5,754 nucleotides of DNA from contig CACZOS010000214.1 in NCBI GenBank assembly GCA_902782815.1, positions 1 to 5,754 on the forward strand, read 5' to 3'. The first letter of the stretch is position 1; every line of letters starts with the position of its first letter. Below, piece after piece: positions 1 through 4,807 of this stretch. Origin of the DNA: an uncultured Lachnospiraceae bacterium (GTDB lineage: Bacteria; Bacillota; Clostridia; Lachnospirales; Lachnospiraceae). The notes beneath the pieces are model-generated. The model was not told the DNA's origin. It saw only the letters and a program-made list of their open reading frames with translations, and did no database searches. The translations under genes and the position numbers were made by a program.

Positions 1-1158
1 AATGATTCCGTCCAGGATCCGTTTGGGAAGAACAAGGCTGAGATCCCCGGGTGTGGCCTTCAGTGTGGGAGTGATAAAAGCTTCGTCGATCCGGCTGGGT
101 GTGGAGCGCTGGCCACGGATCAGATCCCCGAAGCGCTGGACGATTACCCCTCCTCCCAGCATATTGCTGAGCTTCGCGATGGATTCTCCGTATCCGTTGG
201 AATCCCGGAAGGGTTCGGAAAAATGTTTGGCCACCAGCAGGGCAAAGTTGGTATTATCCGTCTGCCGGTCAGGATCTTCATAGCTGTGGCCGTTTACGGT
301 GATGATCCCGTTGGTGTTTTCCGCCACGACAGCCCCTTTAGGGTTCATACAGAAAGTTCTTACCCTGTCACCGTACTTGGATGTACGGTAGACGATCTTA
401 CTCTCATAGAGTTCATCGGTGATGTGGGAGAAGACCTCCGCGGGAAGCTCTACCCGGACTCCGATATCCACCCGGTTTGATTTGGTGGGGATATTCAGAG
501 TGCCGCAGAGCTTTTCCATCCATTTGCTGCCGCTCCTGCCGACCGAGATGATACACTGACGGCAGGTATAGGTCTCATTCTTGCAGATGATCTCATAGCG
601 GGAGTCTTTTTCCTTGTCTGACAGGATCTTCACCGTTTCCACAGGGGTATCGAAGTAGAAGTCTACCCGGTCTTTAAGGTAGGCATACAGATTCTCCAGA
701 ACAATGTAATTAATATCTGTCCCCAGGTGTCTTACCGAGGCATCCAGAAGATGAAGATCATGGTGGATACATTTTTTCTTGAAGCTTGTGCCGGCAGTGG
801 AATAAAGCCTGGTCTCCCCCCCGCCGAACCGCATGTTGATCTTATCCACATACTGCATCAGATCCAGGGCCTTTTTCTTTCCTAAATACTGGTAAAGAGT
901 TCCACCGAAATCATTGGTGATATTGTATTTTCCGTCGGAAAAAGCACCGGCACCGCCGAAACCGCTCATAATGGAACAGGTCTTGCAGTTGATGCAGGAA
1001 GCAACCTTCTCCCCGTCGATGGGACAGTGTCTTTTTTCCAGTGCGTGCCCGGTCTCAAAAACCGCCACCTTAAGTTCATGGCCTTTCTGCATCAGCTCAT
1101 AGGCGGAAAAGATGCCTCCCGGTCCCGCCCCGATAATGATTATGTCATATTCTTTCAT
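1..1158 (-). CDS. FAD-dependent dehydrogenase (COG2509-like), 3' end cut off
   Basis: Predicted cytoplasmic FAD/NAD(P)-dependent oxidoreductase; the substrate is unknown. The 386 visible codons have no stop, so the C-terminus lies beyond the left edge. The N-terminus has the Rossmann dinucleotide fold: a run of Ile, then GAGPGG at residues 10-15 (GxGxxG), and E35 at the end of the second strand, suited to the ribose of FAD. A cysteine cluster follows (C45, C55, C58, C61), then the glycine-rich stretch GFGGAGAFSDGK at 66-77, which I associate with the COG2509 group. A second cofactor-side motif, ISVGRSG, is at 204-210. The ATG follows GGGGG at a suitable distance, and the gene starts 17 bases after the aldolase stop, so it is the distal gene of that operon. 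The specific reaction cannot be named. It could serve the aldolase pathway, but that is inference from position only. Confidence 0.88.
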   Translation of the reverse strand, partial: MKEYDIIIIGAGPGGIFSAYELMQKGHELKVAVFETGHALEKRHCPIDGEKVASCINCKTCSIMSGFGGAGAFSDGKYNITNDFGGTLYQYLGKKKALDLMQYVDKINMRFGGGETRLYSTAGTSFKKKCIHHDLHLLDASVRHLGTDINYIVLENLYAYLKDRVDFYFDTPVETVKILSDKEKDSRYEIICKNETYTCRQCIISVGRSGSKWMEKLCGTLNIPTKSNRVDIGVRVELPAEVFSHITDELYESKIVYRTSKYGDRVRTFCMNPKGAVVAENTNGIITVNGHSYEDPDRQTDNTNFALLVAKHFSEPFRDSNGYGESIAKLSNMLGGGVIVQRFGDLIRGQRSTPSRIDEAFITPTLKATPGDLSLVLPKRILDGII

Positions 1159-1175
1159 GATTCAAACCCCCGTTA

Positions 1176-1832
1176 TCACTTTTTTATCTGGCCATAGGTC
1201 TTAAACCTGGCCATCATTTCCTTCATCTCTTCAGAGGAGAGGATATTGGCTCCCCCCGCCAGACTTGCCAGGTAGTAAGTCTGACAGCATTCCTCCATGA
1301 TCAGGGCAATATTAAAGGTGTCGGCGATATTCTTCGACCCTGCGAGAAGACCATGATTAGCCAGCAGAACACAGTATCGGTCTTTCATATACTCGTAGGC
1401 GATCTCAGCCAGATCCTCCGTACCGAAGGACCGGTAGGGGGCGCACCTGATGTCCGGCCCTGCCAGAGCTACAAGATAATTGGAAGCCGGCAGGCCTTTG
1501 CCCATGGTGGCAAGTGTAGTGGCGTAAGTGGAATGGGTATGGACCACTGCGTTGATATCTTCCCGTCTGTCATAGAAGATCCTGTGCATCGCATATTCGC
1601 TGGAAGGCTTGTAATTTCCTTCAATCTGACGGCCTTCGGACAGGCTGATCACCGCCACATCCCCCGGGCCTACCGAAAAATAATCCATGCCGCTGGGGCT
1701 GATGGCCATCAGTCCCTGCTGACGGTCAAAGATGCTGATATTGCCTCCGGTTCCCTTTGTCAGGCCCAGATTTACCAGTTTTTTTCCGTAATCAACCACC
1801 AGCTGTCTTTCTTTAGCTAATAACATAGACAT
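1176..1832 (-). CDS. Class II aldolase, L-fuculose-phosphate aldolase-like
   Basis: Zinc-dependent class II aldolase/adducin-family enzyme, expected to split a ketose 1-phosphate such as L-fuculose 1-phosphate into DHAP and an aldehyde in the cytoplasm. Its 218 residues match the length of E. coli FucA (215). Visible motifs in order: phosphate-binding GTGGN at 27-31, SPSG at 45-48, PSSE at 76-79 (E79 is the equivalent of the catalytic Glu73), zinc ligands H98 and H100 in HTHS, Y119 (like Tyr113), CAPYRSFGT at 130-138 and third zinc ligand H160 in NHG. The start is the first of two in-frame ATGs (residues 1 and 3): AAGGAG at 1837-1842 lies 4 bases from the first and 10 from the second, so either may be used. 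It sits between the acidic small gene and the FAD dehydrogenase. Relatives act on fuculose, rhamnulose, ribulose or 5-deoxyribulose phosphates, so the substrate is uncertain. No kinase or isomerase for a sugar pathway is in view. Confidence 0.92.
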   Translation of the reverse strand: MSMLLAKERQLVVDYGKKLVNLGLTKGTGGNISIFDRQQGLMAISPSGMDYFSVGPGDVAVISLSEGRQIEGNYKPSSEYAMHRIFYDRREDINAVVHTHSTYATTLATMGKGLPASNYLVALAGPDIRCAPYRSFGTEDLAEIAYEYMKDRYCVLLANHGLLAGSKNIADTFNIALIMEECCQTYYLASLAGGANILSSEEMKEMMARFKTYGQIKK

Positions 1833-1836
1833 TCAT

Positions 1837-1843
1837 CTCCTTA
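1837..1843 (-). promoter_or_regulatory. Aldolase ribosome-binding site overlapping the small gene's stop codon
   Basis: On the minus strand the small gene ends in TAA, and the last two bases of that codon are the first two of the AAGGAG site for the aldolase, followed by ATGA and then the ATG. A ribosome ending the small gene therefore sits directly on the aldolase start region. This supports both the reality of the small gene and translational coupling. Confidence 0.75.
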
Positions 1844-2002
1844 TAAAAAGTCCAGATCATCGTTTTCGTCCTCATCGTCATCCCAGAAATCATACAGGTC
1901 AAGAAGGTCATCATCGCTCATACACATGATCTCTATTTTTGACATGCCCTGCGGCGGATTTTCCATGTACTGTTTTCTGATTTCCTTAATATCCGGTGTC
2001 AT
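1841..2002 (-). CDS. Small acidic protein of unknown function, 53 aa
   Basis: A 53-codon open frame that I do not recognise with certainty. Its ATG is preceded by an excellent AAGGAGG at 2011-2017 with an 8-base spacer. Its TAA overlaps the ribosome site of the aldolase. The N-terminal half (MTPDIKEIRKQYMENPPQGM) looks like a short amphipathic helix followed by a Pro-Pro turn. The second half, from about residue 29, holds SDDDLLDLYDF and then a tail in which 14 of the last 24 residues are Asp or Glu. There is no membrane segment and no signal peptide. The Met-rich middle (M20, M26, M28) and single C27 are the only other distinguishing residues. It may be a regulatory or partner peptide for the aldolase or dehydrogenase, or a leader whose translation controls the operon; both are inference. 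Confidence 0.72.
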   Translation of the reverse strand: MTPDIKEIRKQYMENPPQGMSKIEIMCMSDDDLLDLYDFWDDDEDENDDLDFL

Positions 2003-2035
2003 TTAATACTCCTCCTTCTCGATCAGTCCCGGGCC

Positions 2036-2050
2036 GGTTCGGTCCGAACC
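2036..2050. promoter_or_regulatory. Perfect 15-nt palindrome in leader of the aldolase operon, possible operator
   Basis: GGTTCGGTCCGAACC is two perfect 7-base arms around a central T. It lies just downstream of the predicted minus-strand start site (about 2059), the usual place for a repressor to block transcription. In RNA the arms can form a 5-bp hairpin with a 5-base loop, and flanking CCGGG/CCCGG sequences could lengthen it imperfectly. No T-run follows, so it is not a terminator. It could be a DNA operator or a leader hairpin. Confidence 0.5.
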
Positions 2051-2065
2051 CGGATCCTGTCATCT

Positions 2066-2071
2066 ATTATA
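2066..2071 (-). promoter_or_regulatory. Predicted -10 box (TATAAT) for the small gene-aldolase-dehydrogenase operon
   Basis: On the minus strand this is a perfect TATAAT, placing the start of transcription near 2059 and giving a leader of about 57 bases. A matching -35 box is poor: the hexamer at 17-base spacing is GTGCAT. There is also no TG extension. The promoter may need an activator or be weak. No other promoter-like site was seen between here and the small gene. Confidence 0.5.
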
Positions 2072-2168
2072 ACCCAGGAGGGAGAAGAATGCACTACAGA
2101 AAAAGGGAAAACACAGCCAATTTTGGTGGGTAATCTGTTGAAAAAACATTTTATGAAGCAGTTCCGGA

Positions 2169-2177
2169 TGTTATAAT
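2169..2177 (+). promoter_or_regulatory. Predicted extended -10 promoter (TGTTATAAT) for the alkylation-repair gene
   Basis: The perfect TATAAT at 2172-2177 is preceded by TG one base upstream, the extended -10 form that can work without a good -35 box. The sequence 17 bases upstream (TTTTAT region) is a poor -35. The predicted start near 2184 gives a leader of about 37 bases. Confidence 0.55.
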
Positions 2178-2203
2178 GTAATCAGGCAGAAAACGGATGA
2201 TTC

Positions 2204-2220
2204 AGGAGGGGGAGAGGAAG
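2204..2220 (+). promoter_or_regulatory. Ribosome-binding region that fixes the start of the alkylation-repair gene at 2221
   Basis: A purine-rich run starting with AGGAGG at 2204-2209 and containing GGGGAG at 2209-2214 lies 6 to 11 bases before the ATG at 2221. An in-frame ATG at 2197 lies upstream of this run and has no ribosome site of its own, so 2221 is the better start. Confidence 0.75.
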
Positions 2221-2931
2221 ATGACCAGTGAGATCCGGAAGGAACTGTTCGGCATGCAGGATAAGAAATACGCAGACTTTCAGCGCAAGCTGATTCCCAC
2301 GGTGGCGCCTGACCGGATCATCGGGGTCAGGACCCCGGAGCTCCGCAAATATGCCGCGACTTTGAGAGGAAGAGAAGATCTGTCCTCCTTTCTTCATCAG
2401 CTCCCTCACCGATATTTTGATGAAAACCAGCTGCATGCCTTTATCATTTCGGGCATAAAAGAATTTGACCGCTGTATGGATGAGGTGTGCCGCTTCCTGC
2501 CCCATGTGGACAACTGGGCCACCTGTGATCAGATGTCCCCAAAGGTCTTTAAAAAGCAGAGGAAGGACATTCTCCCCTATCTCTCAGCCTGGATATCTTC
2601 CGGGGAGACATATATGGTCAGATTTGCCATCGGAATGTTTATGGAACATTTCCTGGATGGGGATTTTGACCCTGCTTATCCTGAGATGATAGCCCATGTC
2701 CGGTCTGAGGAGTACTATGTTCAAATGATGATTGCCTGGTATTTTGCCACAGCCCTGGCAAAACAGTACAGGGAGGTCCTGCCCTATCTGGAAAAGGGCA
2801 GGCTGGACATCCGGACCCATAATAAGACTATACAGAAGGCAGTGGAAAGCCGGCGGATCACGGAGGAACAGAAATCTTATCTGAAGACTCTCAGGAAAAA
2901 GAGTGGCCCTTTGCCGATATCTGTGTTATAA
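2221..2931 (+). CDS. AlkD-family DNA alkylation repair protein
   Basis: Predicted DNA glycosylase of the HEAT-like-repeat AlkD superfamily (COG4912), which removes alkylated purines such as N3- and N7-alkylated bases to start base-excision repair. The 236-residue length equals that of Bacillus cereus AlkD (237). The active-site residues are all present at matching spacing: W99 and D103 (HVDNWATCDQ, like Trp109 and Asp113), R134 (YMVRFAIG, like Arg148) and W173 (MIAWYFA, like Trp187). The N-terminus has IGVRTPELRKYA at 34-45 and the C-terminus RTHNKTIQKAVESRRI at 198-213, both of which I associate with this subfamily. The protein is helical throughout with no signal peptide. Its own promoter lies 5'; the TAA is used by the -10 box of the next gene. 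It may be transcribed alone or read through into the transpeptidase gene. The fold assignment is firm; the exact base specificity is not. Confidence 0.92.
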   Translation: MTSEIRKELFGMQDKKYADFQRKLIPTVAPDRIIGVRTPELRKYAATLRGREDLSSFLHQLPHRYFDENQLHAFIISGIKEFDRCMDEVCRFLPHVDNWATCDQMSPKVFKKQRKDILPYLSAWISSGETYMVRFAIGMFMEHFLDGDFDPAYPEMIAHVRSEEYYVQMMIAWYFATALAKQYREVLPYLEKGRLDIRTHNKTIQKAVESRRITEEQKSYLKTLRKKSGPLPISVL

Positions 2932-2932
2932 T
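2924..2932 (+). promoter_or_regulatory. Predicted extended -10 promoter (TGTTATAAT) for the L,D-transpeptidase gene
   Basis: The same nine bases as in the promoter of the preceding gene, TGTTATAAT, overlap the stop codon of the alkylation-repair gene. The -35 region is weak (TGGCCC at 17-base spacing). The predicted start near 2939 gives a leader of about 95 bases containing the CCCGGG repeats. Because it sits partly in coding sequence, the match could be chance. Confidence 0.45.
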
Positions 2933-2945
2933 ACCATCGATATTT

Positions 2946-2978
2946 TCCCGGGGATCAGCCCGGGAGCTTCACCCGGGT
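2946..2978 (+). repeat. Triple CCCGGG repeat forming alternative hairpins in the transpeptidase leader
   Basis: Three copies of the self-complementary hexamer lie at 2947-2952, 2959-2964 and 2972-2977. Copies 1 and 2 form a 7-bp stem (TCCCGGG with CCCGGGA) with a 6-base loop. Copies 2 and 3 form a 6-bp stem with a 7-base loop. The middle copy can pair with only one partner, so the two hairpins exclude each other. No T-run follows either of them. Confidence 0.6.
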
Positions 2979-3033
2979 AAAGAAGTGAAGGAACAGATCA
3001 AAGAATTATTTACAGAAGAGAAGGGGAAAAAGA

Positions 3034-3951
3034 ATGAGAGAAAAGATGAAACAGGCCGTCATCGTCTTGCTTGCCTGCTGTCTGCTGCTGGGAATAAAGT
3101 CTCAGGTGACAGCCACGGAGGTGACCACGACCGCTAATAATGCAGAACAGACAACCGCTGCAGTCGTTCCTCCGGGATTTACGGGGGTTTACCAGCTTTC
3201 TTATTATAAAAACGGTCAGCCGGCCGCAGCCGACGGATGGGTAGAATATAACGGAGAGTTTTATTATTTTTATCAAAACCGGGCACTGACCGGCTGGAAT
3301 TATGTTAAAGACTTAAGCGGCGGGAAAAAGGTATATAAGTATTATTTTGATGGGGACGGCATATTGAGCCAGAATCTCTTCAAAACGTTCGGTGCCAGGA
3401 TACGGAAAGAGAAACTGAAGATTTTTGTCAACCTTACCACCCATAATGTCACAGTTTATCTTTATGACAGCAAGAAAAAGGATTACATTATCCCTGCCAA
3501 GAGCTGGGTATGTTCCACGGCAAGGGATGGAAAGAGCACAAGAAAAGGAAATTATTATCTGGCAAAAGGTACCGCCACGAAATGGTTCATTTATAAAAAA
3601 TCAAAACCTTATCATTATTATCAGTATAAGGTGAAGATCCGCGGAACCAACATGCTTTTCCATTCGGAAATGTACAGCGGAACCAGGAAGAACAAACTGG
3701 TAGCCAGGACATACAACGGACTTGGCACTAATCAGACCACAAGATGTATCCGTTCTCAGTGCGGCAATGCCTACCTGCTCTATCGAATTGCCAAGGAAAA
3801 CAGGCATTCCATCCCGGTGAGGATCTATCGTGACAAAAATAAGGGACCTTTCGGCAAAAAGACTCTTGCCAATTCCGGAGGACGGGTTAAGAGCGGTACG
3901 AAATATGACCCCACAGACCCTGCACTCACCAACTATAAAAAGGTCTACTAG
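3034..3951 (+). CDS. Secreted L,D-transpeptidase (YkuD family) with cell-wall-binding repeats
   Basis: Predicted extracellular enzyme that forms or exchanges 3-3 peptide cross-links in peptidoglycan. Its 305 residues begin with a signal peptide (basic MREKMK, hydrophobic core about 8-20, likely cut after VTA at 27). A Thr/Ala-rich linker follows to about 48, then aromatic choline/glucan-binding-like repeats at about 68-120 (GWVEYNGEFYYF, LTGWNYV, YYFDGDG). The YkuD domain spans about 126-266. Its active site shows H210 (LFHSEMYSG) and the nucleophile C238 in RCIRSQCGNAYLLY. The motif is atypical: the usual S-x-G-C is T-T-R-C here, with Arg237 where Gly is normal. The tail contains YDPTDP. AAGGGG at 3021-3026, 7 bases before the ATG, supports the start; Met5 is an alternative. 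LLAC at 12-15 resembles a lipobox, but the hydrophobic run continues past it. A strong terminator follows. Confidence 0.88.
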   Translation: MREKMKQAVIVLLACCLLLGIKSQVTATEVTTTANNAEQTTAAVVPPGFTGVYQLSYYKNGQPAAADGWVEYNGEFYYFYQNRALTGWNYVKDLSGGKKVYKYYFDGDGILSQNLFKTFGARIRKEKLKIFVNLTTHNVTVYLYDSKKKDYIIPAKSWVCSTARDGKSTRKGNYYLAKGTATKWFIYKKSKPYHYYQYKVKIRGTNMLFHSEMYSGTRKNKLVARTYNGLGTNQTTRCIRSQCGNAYLLYRIAKENRHSIPVRIYRDKNKGPFGKKTLANSGGRVKSGTKYDPTDPALTNYKKVY

Positions 3952-3958
3952 AATCATC

Positions 3959-3987
3959 ACCACCCGTTTTCTTCGGGTGGTTTTTTC
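3959..3987 (+). terminator. Intrinsic terminator after the L,D-transpeptidase gene
   Basis: CCACCCG at 3960-3966 pairs perfectly with CGGGTGG at 3974-3980 around a 7-base T-rich loop and is followed by six Ts at 3981-3986, eight bases after the TAG. It is directional (no T-run on the minus strand). It separates the repair/transpeptidase unit from the nitroreductase operon. Confidence 0.93.
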
Positions 3988-4011
3988 TTAATGATCGTTC
4001 TTTCAGGATTT

Positions 4012-4035
4012 CAGGCAGCATTTATACGCTGCCTG
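4012..4035 (+). promoter_or_regulatory. Perfect 8-bp inverted repeat upstream of the nitroreductase operon
   Basis: CAGGCAGC at 4012-4019 is matched exactly by GCTGCCTG at 4028-4035, with an 8-base AT-rich centre (ATTTATAC). The centre includes a TTTATA/TATACG sequence that could be a poor -10 box, with no convincing -35. The repeat may be an operator over the promoter or a leader hairpin. It lacks a T-run, so it is not a terminator. The rest of the 3988-4067 gap holds only the ribosome site. Confidence 0.45.
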
Positions 4036-4067
4036 GATCAAAGGAGAAGGACACAGGGAGGACAATC

Positions 4068-4796
4068 GTGAATAATACCATCAAGGAACTCTACGAACGG
4101 AAATCGGTCCGTGTATTTACAGACAAAAAGATCCCTGAAGAAGACATCCGGCTGATCCTGGAATCTGCCGCCATGGCTCCTACAGCGGGCAATCAGCAGC
4201 TCTATACCATCATCAATGTTACCGACCAGGAGAAGAAAGACAGACTGGCCGAATCCTGTGACCATCAGCCCTTTATCGCCAGGGCAGGACTGGTCCTGGT
4301 TTTCTGCGCCGATCTTCTCAAATGGTACAAGTCCTATCTCGCGGCGGATGCAGGTCCCCGGGATCCCGACATAGGGGATTTTGTCCTGGCTGTGGAAGAT
4401 GCGGTGATCGCCGCACAGAACACGGTGGTTGCAGCCCACAGTCTGGGAATAGGTTCATGCTATATCGGGGATATCATGGAAAACTATGAGATCCAGAAGG
4501 AAATCCTGAGCCTTCCGGAGTATGTTTTTCCCGCTGCCATGCTGGTCTTCGGCTATCCTACGGACCAGCAGGTAAACCGGCAGAAACCAGAGAGGATCCC
4601 CATGGAATACCTGGTACATGAGAATGTCTACCCTGATTTTGACCAGACAGACTTAAGGAAGATGTTCCGCCATCGTACAAATGATGACTTCAACGGATAT
4701 ATGAACCGGTTCTGCGAACGGAAATACAATTCTGATTTTGCCAGGGAAATGTCCAGGAGTATCCGGGCTTTTCTTGAGAAAAACTGTAAATGGTGA
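4068..4796 (+). CDS. NfsA/FRP-like FMN nitroreductase
   Basis: Predicted cytoplasmic flavoenzyme that uses NAD(P)H to reduce nitroaromatics, quinones or related acceptors. Its 242 residues match the NfsA/FRP group (about 240). FMN-contact motifs are visible: ERKSVRVF at 10-17 (R11, K12, S13 and R15 for the phosphate), APTAGNQQ at 37-44, GIGSCYIGDI at 127-136 and FGYPTDQQ at 161-168. A basic segment RQKPERIP at 171-178 corresponds to the KPR(M/L)P-type segment of the family, and the helical C-terminal extension fits the dimer fold. The start is GTG, supported by GGGAGG at 4056-4061 with a 6-base spacer; the family N-terminus begins about here. It is the first gene of an operon with the sugar-amine kinase 11 bases downstream. 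The physiological substrate is not evident. Confidence 0.9.
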   Translation: MNNTIKELYERKSVRVFTDKKIPEEDIRLILESAAMAPTAGNQQLYTIINVTDQEKKDRLAESCDHQPFIARAGLVLVFCADLLKWYKSYLAADAGPRDPDIGDFVLAVEDAVIAAQNTVVAAHSLGIGSCYIGDIMENYEIQKEILSLPEYVFPAAMLVFGYPTDQQVNRQKPERIPMEYLVHENVYPDFDQTDLRKMFRHRTNDDFNGYMNRFCERKYNSDFAREMSRSIRAFLEKNCKW

Positions 4797-4800
4797 GGTG
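4796..4800 (+). promoter_or_regulatory. Kinase ribosome site overlapping the nitroreductase stop, with TTG start
   Basis: AGGTG begins on the last base of the nitroreductase TGA and lies 7 bases before TTG at 4808. In the kinase frame there is a TGA at 4799-4801 and no ATG until residue 98, so the TTG is the only plausible start. Translation is probably coupled. Confidence 0.7.
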
Positions 4801-4807
4801 ATACCCT

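Noticed and set aside
2..480. Two plus-strand open frames (93 and 85 codons)
   Set aside because: They lie antisense to the FAD dehydrogenase, whose reading frame has clear motifs and continuous coding. They lack ribosome sites and recognisable protein features.
914..1102. Plus-strand 62-codon frame
   Set aside because: Antisense to the flavin and cysteine-cluster region of the dehydrogenase; no ribosome site.
1353..1820. Plus-strand 155-codon frame
   Set aside because: Mirror of the aldolase gene, which carries all its catalytic residues on the other strand. The long opposite frame is a by-product of codon usage.
2089..2133. Annotating the 14-codon frame as a gene
   Set aside because: Good ribosome site but no plus-strand promoter and no homology visible by eye; listed only as a finding.
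2197..2220. Earlier in-frame ATG for the alkylation-repair gene
   Set aside because: The AGGAGG run lies downstream of it, and the added residues MIQEGERK simply translate the ribosome site. The start at 2221 gives the expected family length.
2946..2978. Terminator after the alkylation-repair gene
   Set aside because: The GC hairpins are not followed by a T-run on either strand, so intrinsic termination is unlikely. Kept as a leader structure instead.
3034..3081. Lipoprotein signal for the transpeptidase (LLAC at residues 12-15)
   Set aside because: Leu at -2 is unusual, and the hydrophobic stretch continues after the Cys pair to residue 20. An ordinary signal peptidase site after residue 27 fits better, though it is not excluded.
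2985..3137. GTG-started 50-codon frame overlapping the transpeptidase start
   Set aside because: It overlaps the signal-peptide coding region in another frame, has only a weak ribosome site, and its second half is low-quality peptide sequence.
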